64,000 nucleotides of DNA from CAWHMN01 sp051001135 (GTDB taxonomy: Bacteria > Acidobacteriota > Terriglobia > Terriglobales > Acidobacteriaceae): assembly GCA_051001135.1 (NCBI GenBank), contig JBPCNO010000166.1, positions 1 through 64,000 of the forward strand, given 5' to 3'. The notes below the pieces were generated by a model that had not been told where the DNA came from, did not search any database, and worked only from the letters and a program-made list of their open reading frames with translations. The stretch's first letter is position 1, and each line of letters begins with the position of its first letter. Position numbers and translations under genes: made by a program. Positions 7,405 to 16,900 of the stretch are shown here, piece by piece.

Positions 7405-9528
7405 TCAGGCCTTCAGGGAGAAGCGAAAACGCATGTCCCCGCCAAACCATTGCGGATAGTTGGTGCCCCAGGCGTTGTTAAAAAGGCTGAAGTGCAATCC
7501 CTTTTGCAGGTCTGGTTGGTCATTTGAGTAGTAGATAGGCGATTTTTCTCCCAGCGCTACAACCGGGGCATCCATGGTCTCGATCACGAAGCTACCGCCG
7601 GCGTCCTGATAACTCACTTTCTCTGAGACTGCATGCATATGTCTGTTCCCCCCCGCCACGACGTCAAAGGGAGAAACCGGCTGGTCCACTTTCTCCAACA
7701 TCCATCCTTTGGAAGCAGGCGCGATAGGCGCGAAGCTGAGCCACATTGCCTCGGGTAACCGGTTGGCCGCCTTTCCAAACCATGAGAATTCGACGTGAAT
7801 AACGGGCTCATGATCGGGCAGGAGCAGTTCCATATACATCGTTCGCGGCCATGCTACCCGCCCCATGCGCTCACTCTCGGCATCGGCGACTTTCAACTTT
7901 GTCAGGATGCGAAGTCCCTGGTGGGTGTGTCCGCTCCAACACCCAACGAGGCTTGGCTGCCACGCCCGGCTTTCGGCGCCCACACGATCAATATGCGGTT
8001 TTCCGAAATCCTGCTGCGTCCATGCGCCTTTGACGACGGCGTAGCTGGCGATGAAGCGATTGAAATCTTCCTGTGACAGCGTCTGATACGAAAACAGTGC
8101 GAGAGGGTGCTCCGGAGAGGCCCACTGCCGATGGCCTTTCCTGTTTTCCAATCGATGGATTGCGCCTGTCTTGCTATCCAGTTCGATTTCATAATGTTTG
8201 TTTTCAAATTTCAAATCGCCGTTCCGGGAGGTCAAGGACGCGTGAGAGGGTTCCTGCGGCCGCAATGCGCCAAGCCGCTCATTCGCCTGTGAGCGCAGGC
8301 GAGGTGGGAGAGTGGCAACAGCATCGTCAATATCACGCCGCTTTTCTTGCCAGCTCGTCTCCATGGTCTTGTAGTTTGGCGCGTCGAGCATCTTAGCCAG
8401 ATCGCTCGGCTTGTAATGGTCATAGTCCAGATAGCGCTTTGTGTCGGTTCCCCATGTGTGTTCAGGAGCGAGCGCAAGCTTGCTCAGCAAAGCGCGATCG
8501 GTTGCATCCCCAATATGGAAGTGACCGCCCTTGATCCACTCGCGCCGGAGTCGCGACACCTCGCGATAACGGGCCACTTTTACCGGATCGCTCGGTAGCC
8601 CGTAGATCCAGGTATCGCCCATCTCCTGGGCCACAACCGGGAATTGATCGCGGAAGACGTTGACAGCCGCAGCGATATCGCTGAAGTTGGAAGCCGTGAT
8701 CTTCGCATTGGGATAGCGGCTGCGCAGGTCCGCATATATCTTCTTGAGCTCGTCTATGGTATGCGGGCCGCGGTTGTCTCCATGCATCGTAATGGAAATC
8801 GCGAGATCCGAATCCGGTATCTCCAGAGTTCCGCCATAAAAGCGCCGGCTGTAGAGCATGGTGAGCTCGGCGCCGGCGGGATCTTTCCAGACGAAGACCG
8901 GTGGGACCTCAGGCGAGGGGCTGCCAGGATTCACTCCGATATGGAGCAGCGTCACCCCGCTTTCCGCAAGTGGTCCAATGAGTCCCCGGGAATGAGAAGG
9001 CACATCCGCCATCTTGGCCCCGATGGTCTTTCGCCCAAAGCGCTGGTCCAGCGATTGCGACAAGCCCATCGCTCCCAGGATCATGGAACGGTCGAGGAAT
9101 TCCGTCTGCCAGTTGAAGGGCAGAGCATGCCACGCTATCTGCCCCGCCGCAACGGCTTGCTCCATGCGCTTGCGCTGTGCGCTTGTTGCCTGTTCGAGAT
9201 ATTGGTAGAGCAGCCAGGATCCCGTGGTCCACACATACCGGTCTTCTCCCGATTCGTGCATGGCCGCGGCGACCTGGATGGCTTGCGGATAGTACTGTTC
9301 AAAATACTTCCGCACTACGTTCGCTTGCGTGTCTGTGTAGCCGACGTCGAAGTGGCACATAAAGGTCACGAGGACTCGACGGATCCGGGACCGGTCCTGG
9401 TCCGCGTCCTGGTTCGCCTCCTGGTCCGCCTCCTGGTCGGGGCTGGCATGTGCCCCTTTCGGCCATAGACCGAAAGCTGCTGCTCCGGTAGTCAGAATCG
9501 CTCCGCTCAAGAATTCTCGACGCTTCAT
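7405..9528 (-). CDS. DUF5054 / GH38-N-like glycosidase, Tat-exported
   Basis: The chosen start is ATG 9528, which has AGGGG upstream and begins MKRREFLSGAILTTGAAAFG, a clear twin-arginine signal. The frame is open further upstream but that part lacks protein-like character. The mature protein opens with an acidic Asp/Gln/Glu/Ala repeat encoded by a 12-bp tandem repeat, then VTFMCHFDVGYTDTQANVV, a signature of the DUF5054 family that resembles the N-terminal (His-Asp) part of GH38 alpha-mannosidases. A conserved Trp/His-rich middle and a beta-rich C-terminal half follow. Total length is 707 residues. The likely role is cleavage of an exported or environmental glycan; activity for DUF5054 is not established to my knowledge. 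It is translationally coupled to the CocE-type hydrolase. Confidence 0.82.
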   Translation of the reverse strand: MKRREFLSGAILTTGAAAFGLWPKGAHASPDQEADQEANQDADQDRSRIRRVLVTFMCHFDVGYTDTQANVVRKYFEQYYPQAIQVAAAMHESGEDRYVWTTGSWLLYQYLEQATSAQRKRMEQAVAAGQIAWHALPFNWQTEFLDRSMILGAMGLSQSLDQRFGRKTIGAKMADVPSHSRGLIGPLAESGVTLLHIGVNPGSPSPEVPPVFVWKDPAGAELTMLYSRRFYGGTLEIPDSDLAISITMHGDNRGPHTIDELKKIYADLRSRYPNAKITASNFSDIAAAVNVFRDQFPVVAQEMGDTWIYGLPSDPVKVARYREVSRLRREWIKGGHFHIGDATDRALLSKLALAPEHTWGTDTKRYLDYDHYKPSDLAKMLDAPNYKTMETSWQEKRRDIDDAVATLPPRLRSQANERLGALRPQEPSHASLTSRNGDLKFENKHYEIELDSKTGAIHRLENRKGHRQWASPEHPLALFSYQTLSQEDFNRFIASYAVVKGAWTQQDFGKPHIDRVGAESRAWQPSLVGCWSGHTHQGLRILTKLKVADAESERMGRVAWPRTMYMELLLPDHEPVIHVEFSWFGKAANRLPEAMWLSFAPIAPASKGWMLEKVDQPVSPFDVVAGGNRHMHAVSEKVSYQDAGGSFVIETMDAPVVALGEKSPIYYSNDQPDLQKGLHFSLFNNAWGTNYPQWFGGDMRFRFSLKA
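9394..9441 (-). repeat. Four tandem 12-bp units inside a coding region
   Basis: Four imperfect copies of a 12-bp unit (plus strand GTCCTGGTCCGC) run head to tail at 9394, 9406, 9418 and 9430. On the coding strand they give repeated Asp-Gln-Glu-Ala-like tetrads just after the Tat signal of the DUF5054 protein. Because the unit is a multiple of three, copy-number changes would lengthen or shorten a flexible linker without breaking the frame. Confidence 0.85.
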
Positions 9529-9900
9529 TTGTTCCCCTGGGGCGAAGCCGCTCGACTCAGCAGGTCGCTGAATGATCCGCTGGTGAGCGATACCAGCGAT
9601 AATAGAGCATAATCGAGTGCCGAATGGCGAAGATCGATCGCAATATGTGATGCAAGACAACCTCTGCCGCTTTCTTCCATTCGCGGGCCGGCGGTTTCCC
9701 GCCCTGCCACTGACATCTTCGGCAGCTGTGATCACAGGCCAAACTGAGTGATCGACCACGCGCAAACCTTCGCATACCAGTGAATCCGCTGGTTGCGCCA
9801 TGCACCTATGTTCGGGCAGCCGTCCGTTCACTTCATGGTCGTTACGAACACTCCAGCCAACCTATTGTCGCCAATTCACGCATGATTTGTGATTGATAAT

Positions 9901-9930
9901 TTGACAACCAATCACGGACGGGCGTAGAGT
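9901..9930 (+). promoter_or_regulatory. Candidate promoter for Oar-type receptor 1
   Basis: A perfect -35 hexamer TTGACA (9901-9906) is followed after 18 bases by TAGAGT (9925-9930), a 4-of-6 match to TATAAT, about 100 bp before the receptor start at 10030. The flanking stretch 9529-10029 between the divergent DUF5054 and receptor genes holds no other gene that I can support. A run of AT-rich sequence lies just upstream of the -35 box. Confidence 0.45.
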
Positions 9931-10029
9931 TCATCCGAATTGGGACGACGTCCCGATCTATGCGCAGTCACTTTTGTGGGCGGTGGAATCTCCCCACGCC
10001 GCCCATTCTTTATCGCTGCTGGAGGCCGT

Positions 10030-13000
10030 ATGAGCTTGCAACTCACCCCCGCCCACGGAAGCGCGTCCCAGCGACGCTCATGCCGCAAGATGTTCCCTCC
10101 AGCACGCGCCGCGCTGCTGCTTTTCGGCGCGCTGCTGCTGGTCGTCGCACCGGCGCATCCGGTCTGGGCGCAGGCAGTTTTCGGCTCGATTTTAGGTACA
10201 GTGACCGATGCCACGGGTGCCGCGGTTCCGGGCGCAACGGTGACGGTCACAGATGTTGCGAAGGGAACGACGCAAACGGTTCAGACCAACGACAGCGGCA
10301 ACTACACGGTCAGCCGGCTCATTGCCGACGCCTATAACGTCAAGGTGCAGGCGGCTGGCTTCAGCCCCTCGGAGACCGACAATGTCGCCATCTCCGCGGA
10401 TACGGCGCAGCAGGTCAATCTGCAGATGCAGGTGAGCGGCGCGGCGCAGACGGTGACAGTGACTGCTTCGGCGCCTCCTTTGCAGACAGACCGGGCGGAT
10501 GTAGGCCAGGTGCTCACTGAGAGGCAGTTTCAGAACCTGCCCAATCAGAACCGGAACTTCACCTCTTTTGCCTTGCTTACCCCGGGGGTGCAGCGTTCCA
10601 CCTTCAACACCTCGCCTACGGAGAATCCGCAGGGCACGCAGAACCTCAACGTCAATGGATCGAACTATGGCACGCTGGGCTATCTGCTCGACGGTACGGA
10701 CAATCGCGAACCAGTGCTGGGCATTATTGTGATCAACCCAACGCTGGATTCCATCAGCGAATCGAAGATCGACACCGAAAACTTTCCGGCCGAATTTGGT
10801 GGGGCGGTGGGCGGCGTGGTGACGGCGCAGACACGCTCCGGTTCCAATAGCCTGCACGGGGACGCTTTCCTGTTCCGTCGCAGCGATGCGCAGGAGGCGC
10901 GCGACCCATTCACCCAATTCCAGCGCAATTCCGTCACTCATCGCTTTATTCCCAGCTCGCTCTATAGCCAGTTCGGCGGCTCCGTCGGCGGGCCCATTAT
11001 TAAGGACAAGGCGTTCTTCTTCGCGGACTACCAGGGGACACGCCAGAGAATCGGCACCAGCCTGCAGCAGAGTGTACCGACGGCGCAGGTGCGCAACACA
11101 TGCCTGAATGCCAGCAGCGCTACCTGCGACCTGACCCAGTATGGCGGAGGTGTAATCTCGAATGCTCTGGTAACGCCACAAGGGCGGACACTGCTCAGCG
11201 CCCTGCCAGCGCCCAACGCCGGCGCCGCGGGCGCGATCGCGAACAATTTCGTAGGTTCCGGTACCGGCAGCAATAATGGCGACCAGGCCGATATTCGCCT
11301 GGACGATCAGGTGACCGCACAGGTGCACGCCTTTGCCCGCTATGACTATGCAAACTTCCGTTTGTTCGGTGCTCCGATCTTTGGTGCAGCCGGAGGCGTT
11401 GGGTTCGGGCTGGGCAATACCACTGGAACAGACCACGTGCAGAACCAGAGCGCCGCAGCCGGTTTCGACTGGGCCATCCATCCTAACCTGCTCACGGATT
11501 TCCGCTTCGGTTTCCTCGCTTACCACGTATCCAACAGCAAATTCGACAGCGGGACCACACCGGCACTCAATGACGGTATTCCCAACCTGAATGCCGGGGT
11601 AGGAAACACCACCGGCTCGCCCACCTACAACGTGACGGATGGCAGTGTCAGCAATTTCGGGAATCAGGGGTGTAACTGCCCGCTACGGGAGAGTGAACAG
11701 GTCTTCCAGATCGTCAACAACTGGACCAAGACTTTTGGCAATCATTCAGTGCGGTTTGGCGGCGACTTCCGTTATGCGCTGAACCTGCGCAACGCCAGCG
11801 ATTTCAATCGGGCGGGTCAGCTTACCTTCAACAACACCACCGGGGCGGGCTCCGGGCTGGGCGCCGTGCTCGAAGGGCAGGTTGCGCAATTCCAGCGCTT
11901 CGACGTGTATACCCCCGCCGGGGAGCGTCAGAAGCGCAGTGCCTTCTACGCGCAGGATACATGGCGGGTCACTCCCAAATTCACGCTGAATTACGGCGTC
12001 CGCTGGGACATCATCTTCCCCGAGACGGTGGATGCGCCGGGCCATGGCGGCTTTGCCGATCTGCAGGCGGGCGTGATCCGCGTGGCGGGGATCGGCGGCG
12101 TGCCCACCAATGGCGGCGAAAACATAGGCCTGCTCAACCTGGGCGGACGCTTGGGCTTCGACTACCAGATACGCTCCGGCACGGTGATCCGCGGCGCTGT
12201 CGGCCAGGTGTATGACGACGTGGGCTTCTTCGGAACCATCTTCGGAACGGCTCTGACGCACAATGTGCCGGTCGTCACCGTAGAGAGCAACGGCAGCACC
12301 AGCGGCGCCACCCCAGTCTACTCCTATGCGACGCTGCCAGCACAGCCGCCGCAATTTCCGATCCCGGCAAATGGACTGATTCCGGTGCTGAATGGGGTGG
12401 GCTTCGAGGTGCGGGGACCCCAACTAGTTCTCCCCAAGGTCGATCAGTACAACCTCAGCTTGCAGCAGCAGATCACCAGCGACATGACCTTGACGCTGGG
12501 TTACGTCGGCAACACCGTGGAGCGCATCTATCCCGGCGAAAGTGCCGGGTACAACATTAATGTCCCGGTGCTTCCGACGACTCCGGCGCAACTGGCGAAC
12601 CGGAATGCGCGGCGCCCGTTCTTCAACAAATATGCCCAGCCTTACAATGGCGCGGTGCAGATCTGCTGCAGCCAGGACATCACATCCCTCTATCCGGCAG
12701 GGCGGGCTTACTATAGCGGGCTGCAGACGACGTTGGAGCAGCGCTTCGCCCACGGCTTCCAGCTTCTCGCCAATTACACCTGGTCGAGGGCGCTGAACTA
12801 TGCAGGAAAGTCGTTCTATTTCGCGAACGACCCGAGGGTGGAGTATGGGCCGAACGACACCAACCGCAACCACATCTTCGTGCTGAGCGGGGTTTACGAA
12901 CTGCCCTTCGGACAGAACAAGATGTTTGTGAACACCAGCAACCGTTGGATCGACTATGCGGTGGGTGGTTGGCAACTAGCGGGCACGACTACCTGGGAGA

Positions 13001-13539
13001 GCGGGCTGCCCTTCACGCCAACATACAAGGAGTGTGGCACGGCGCAAGACATCGATACCAACTCCGGCAGCCCCAGCGCCTCCAGCGACTGTCGGCCGAA
13101 TAAGCTGATCAACGGCCCGGGCTCCGGTTTTGCGCTGAGTACAGGATCGTTCAATGCGGCGACGCACAGCCGGCGATACTTCACTCCGGTCGCGCCCCTT
13201 AGCACCTTCGGCGCTGCTTCCGGGCCGTTTGCCGCTCCTGCCTTCGGCACCATCGGCAATATTGGCCGGAACAGCTTCCGGGGTCCCTCGGACTACTTCG
13301 CGGATGCTTCATTGTTCAAGAACTTCAGCATCACCGAGCGGGTGAAAGGCCAGTTCCAGTTCCAGGCCTTCAACGTCCTGAATCATGTTCCTCTGGGGCT
13401 GCCAAGCGCCACGAACGCGCGCTGTATCGATTGCCAGACAGGCGCCGCTGGCCTCATCACGAGTGTGGACAGCGCTATCGCAGGCAGCGGCCAACCCTAT
13501 ATGCGCCAGCTCCAGTTTGGCGCCCGGCTGACCTTCTGA
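10030..13539 (+). CDS. Oar-type TonB-dependent receptor 1 (carboxypeptidase-regulatory-like N-domain)
   Basis: ATG 10030 is chosen because GGAGG lies five bases upstream and it yields a signal peptide ending in AHPVWAQA. The mature protein starts with a CarboxypepD_reg-like beta domain (FGSILGTVTDATGAAVPGAT), then a plug region (VTVTASAPPLQTDRADVG; GGAVGGVVTAQTRSGSN) and a long 22-strand-type barrel ending in QLQFGARLTF with the usual terminal aromatic residue. Length is 1,169 residues. Such receptors are abundant in Acidobacteria and are thought to import oligosaccharides or other polymers using TonB energy, or to act as Oar-like adhesion and secretion factors. The substrate is unknown. It is closely similar in layout to the receptor at 51465-55052 (for example INPTLDSISE versus INPTLDSVSE), so the two are paralogues. 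No neighbouring gene fixes its ligand. Confidence 0.92.
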   Translation: MSLQLTPAHGSASQRRSCRKMFPPARAALLLFGALLLVVAPAHPVWAQAVFGSILGTVTDATGAAVPGATVTVTDVAKGTTQTVQTNDSGNYTVSRLIADAYNVKVQAAGFSPSETDNVAISADTAQQVNLQMQVSGAAQTVTVTASAPPLQTDRADVGQVLTERQFQNLPNQNRNFTSFALLTPGVQRSTFNTSPTENPQGTQNLNVNGSNYGTLGYLLDGTDNREPVLGIIVINPTLDSISESKIDTENFPAEFGGAVGGVVTAQTRSGSNSLHGDAFLFRRSDAQEARDPFTQFQRNSVTHRFIPSSLYSQFGGSVGGPIIKDKAFFFADYQGTRQRIGTSLQQSVPTAQVRNTCLNASSATCDLTQYGGGVISNALVTPQGRTLLSALPAPNAGAAGAIANNFVGSGTGSNNGDQADIRLDDQVTAQVHAFARYDYANFRLFGAPIFGAAGGVGFGLGNTTGTDHVQNQSAAAGFDWAIHPNLLTDFRFGFLAYHVSNSKFDSGTTPALNDGIPNLNAGVGNTTGSPTYNVTDGSVSNFGNQGCNCPLRESEQVFQIVNNWTKTFGNHSVRFGGDFRYALNLRNASDFNRAGQLTFNNTTGAGSGLGAVLEGQVAQFQRFDVYTPAGERQKRSAFYAQDTWRVTPKFTLNYGVRWDIIFPETVDAPGHGGFADLQAGVIRVAGIGGVPTNGGENIGLLNLGGRLGFDYQIRSGTVIRGAVGQVYDDVGFFGTIFGTALTHNVPVVTVESNGSTSGATPVYSYATLPAQPPQFPIPANGLIPVLNGVGFEVRGPQLVLPKVDQYNLSLQQQITSDMTLTLGYVGNTVERIYPGESAGYNINVPVLPTTPAQLANRNARRPFFNKYAQPYNGAVQICCSQDITSLYPAGRAYYSGLQTTLEQRFAHGFQLLANYTWSRALNYAGKSFYFANDPRVEYGPNDTNRNHIFVLSGVYELPFGQNKMFVNTSNRWIDYAVGGWQLAGTTTWESGLPFTPTYKECGTAQDIDTNSGSPSASSDCRPNKLINGPGSGFALSTGSFNAATHSRRYFTPVAPLSTFGAASGPFAAPAFGTIGNIGRNSFRGPSDYFADASLFKNFSITERVKGQFQFQAFNVLNHVPLGLPSATNARCIDCQTGAAGLITSVDSAIAGSGQPYMRQLQFGARLTF

Positions 13540-13936
13540 ACCGCGACTAGCTTCCCCTTATTGAGCGGGTTGAGGGGAGCAGGGATCCTTCAGGTGGCAG
13601 CCGTCCTCCATTCGGAGGTACATCGATGGATCATGGGTAGACCGCGGCAATAGCAATCTCCCTCAGACTCGGCTCCTCACGCAAAAAAGAAGTCGTCAAC
13701 ACGCGGTTGTCGAAGGCCGGAATCATCACAATCCAAACTAATCGACCACCTGTGCTAAAATTTGCTCCGCAAAACTCTAACCAGACCTGCGCCCCTTGTA
13801 TCGATACCTCCCGCTGAAGGTCTAAGTACGGTTCATAGTCTACCGGCCCTTACTGATCTGGCCTCTCTGTTCGACAAAGTCATGGGCCCGTATCGAAATC
13901 ATCCTCGCGGCACAAATCTATGCCAGCAGGACGCAT
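13540..13936. other. Intergenic region with a weak hairpin after receptor 1
   Basis: Just after the receptor stop, TCCCCT (13553-13558) and AGGGGA (13573-13578) can pair into a 6-bp stem with a 14-base loop. There is no T-run, so terminator function is uncertain. The rest of the 397-bp stretch contains no supported gene. An open frame that starts at 13762 overlaps the next gene and has no protein character. Confidence 0.35.
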
Positions 13937-16900
13937 ATGAACAAAGGGATAGGTGCTACAACGCTCGGAGCTGTGCTGCTGGCAGGGATGATGTTTCAGT
14001 CCAAGACCGGCACCACTCCGGATGCAGTTCAGCGCAAAGGCGCCGAGGCGCTATCTGCCTCGCAGTCCGCCACAAGTGATGGTCCTTGGGTAGCCTCTTG
14101 TAACTACTGGTCCGCAGCGCGAACAGTTGCTGCCTCAGGCCAGGAGACCCCGTCGCCTCCCGACGCCACCATTGCGCAGATGGACGGAGTGAAGCTGCAA
14201 CTGAAGTCTTCAGGAGACAAGGCCACATGCGGGACCAGCCCCTGGGGCATACCCAATTATGGCGCTCATGACCCTGAGATCAGCGCTATCGTCGCCACAG
14301 TTCCCGATCCTATTCACAGCCATCTCGCGCTCGACTTCGACCGATCCATCGATGGAATCCTCCTGGCGGCGGCCGACAATCACTACCTCAGCAGCAATTA
14401 CTGGCTTCCGTGGCGAAGTCAGGTCAGCACCTCCTCGACTGGGGAGTCTACATCTAACGCCACCAAACCCACCGAGGCGGACAGCGCCCGCGAACGCCAG
14501 CCGGGCCTTATCATCCTCCGTTACGCCCCTGACGCGCACGAATGGGAGCACCGAGATAAAAATGGTTTTGCACGGACCAACTATCGTCGCGTCATCTATC
14601 TCTTCCTGGTGGGCGAAACGCCGGCTCTTGGCGTCAATGGCAATCAACTCCAGAATGCCTTTTACTACGAAAAGACCCTGAAAGATAATTACAACGCGAC
14701 CCTCTCCATTCGTTCCTGGTTATCGGGTCACGCTAATGAAGCGGCCGAACGGCAGCCCAATGCAGCGGGGACACAGCAGACACCTCCGGCGAACCGGCAA
14801 TCCGATGCGCGAGGGAACGAGCGGACAACAACTCCAGCACACCAGCAAATCAGTGCATCGGATGCAGCAAAGAGGCAGCAGGACGGCGCGGGTAAACCGG
14901 AGGCCTACCAGGAAAAGCCCTGCCCGGTGACGAATGACAAGCTGACCATCATCGGCCCTTTTTACTCTGGATCGGCATCGTCATTGCACGCGGGAGTCGC
15001 AGCGGCTTTACCGGATCTTTGCGAACCTAATGTCTCCATCAGCGGTATTACCAGCACAGAAATCGCCGTTCGCGAGCTCGATCCGGAGGGCAAACACATC
15101 TATCGCTCTTTTGGGGAGAACACCGCCTTCGAGCAGGATCGATTCCTGCAATCACTCGTTCTCGCACGTTACGACCTCAGCCGGGTCGCTGTGCTATCTG
15201 AAGCTGGAACTGTCTTCGGCAGCAACTCTCGCCCCGGCCGCAATGTGGCCAAGGAAGGCACAATTCTCTACCTTCACTTTCCTCGCGAGCTGTCTCTGCT
15301 ACGCAACGCCGAGGCCAATCAGTCCTCCAAGCCTGACTCCTCCGCGCCGCCGACCCCTTATCTCAATCTCTCGCTGAAGGACTATACAGCCGACGACACC
15401 GTTCCTCGGTTTTCCACCAACCAGAGTCCTCTGTCCATCGAAGCGCAGCTCATGGCCATCGCTCATCAGCTCCAGCGCGCCCGCAGCCAGTTCATCGTCA
15501 TCTCGGCCTCCAACGTCCTCGACGATATCTTCCTCGCTCAATTTCTCCATCGCGCCTGCCCCGATGCCCGGCTCGTCATACTCAGCGGCGGAGATCTCTT
15601 GTTCGAGCGCGACGTCGATAACGCGCCGTACATCGGTTCAATCTCAATTTCTCCCTATCTCCTCTCCTCGCTCGACTTCGGAAACCACGTGCAGTGGCTC
15701 CATGCCGGCTATGAGGCCGAAGCGATCTATAACGCCGCGAGCTTTACGTTCTGGAACAGCGCCTCTAGCCAGCCGCCTGTGCTGGCCGGATACCGCAATT
15801 ACCCTGTTCCCCAGAAAAATGAATCTCCGCCGCCGATCCAGTTCCAGCAGATTCCTCTCTGGGCCACCGTCGTCGGCGCCGACGGTTATTATCCCCTCGC
15901 CGTTCTCAGCTGGTGCGGAAGCAATCTGGACGCGATCCTGCCGACCATCCTGCCACAAAGGGGGAGGTCCCTTGAGTTGAAGCGATGCGATGAGAACCAG
16001 GCTACAGTCCGGGGCCGGGACGGACCCAAGTCGCAAAACGTATGGAAGTATGTTCCAGAATCCATCAACCAGAACTCCGGCATCTCGCCCTCTCTGCTCT
16101 GGGGTATCCTCACCAGCTTCATCTTGTTCGCCTGCGTGCTGCACGCCGCTTTCCTATGGGCGGCCGATTTATGGTCTCCACTCACCCGCGATCTCGACCT
16201 CGACCAGAACGATCTGCCGCACCGCCGCTCCGTCTACCTCAACATCGGCACTTCTGTGCTCGTCGCCATGGCTTTTGTCACAGCCTTTCCTCTTATCCTC
16301 GTCGGCCGCTTCTATCACCTTGCGGCCACAGGCCACGTCCTCGCCTTAGTTACGCTCATCGCTGCATGCCTGACCGGCCTATTCACTCTTGTTAAGACCT
16401 GGCGTTATTGTTGTCCGCCGCGATGCCGGCAGTACACGTTCTTCAACCTAGTGGCCGCTGTCGCCCTCACCACCACCATCGTCTTCTGGATCCGCATCTG
16501 TTGCAGCGGCAACGTCGATGGCAAACCCACCTACGTTGGCCTCTACTTCAGCTATCGCTGTCTTCGGCCGCTTAGCGGAGTCTGTCCACTTCTGCCCATT
16601 CTCCTGCTGCTCTTTGCCTGGTATCTATGGTCTATCTATCAGACCGCGCGTCTCCGTTTCTCTGAGATCCACAGGCCTCGTCTCGCTCGGCTTTTCAATG
16701 AGCACGAGCGGCAGCTCAAGTCGTCGCCGGCCTCTACTTCACCCGAGGCTTATTGGCCCTGCCATACTCCCTATCCTCTCTTTGTGCCCGACAACGCACT
16801 GGATAGTTGCTCCGGCTTCAGTGACTGCTGCCTTTACGAGAACATCACGTGTCTCCTGATTACCCGGGAGGTCCTGTACAGGTTCTGCGCCAAGCTGCAG

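Noticed and set aside
9394..9441. CRISPR-like repeat
   Set aside because: Units are 12 bp, contiguous without spacers and in frame within a coding region; no cas genes are present.
10192..11526. 444-codon antisense open frame inside receptor 1
   Set aside because: It mirrors the GC-rich codon pattern of the receptor gene, has no domain signature and would overlap a strongly supported gene.
13762..14079. 105-codon open frame before the giant membrane protein
   Set aside because: It overlaps the real gene in another frame and lacks protein-like character.
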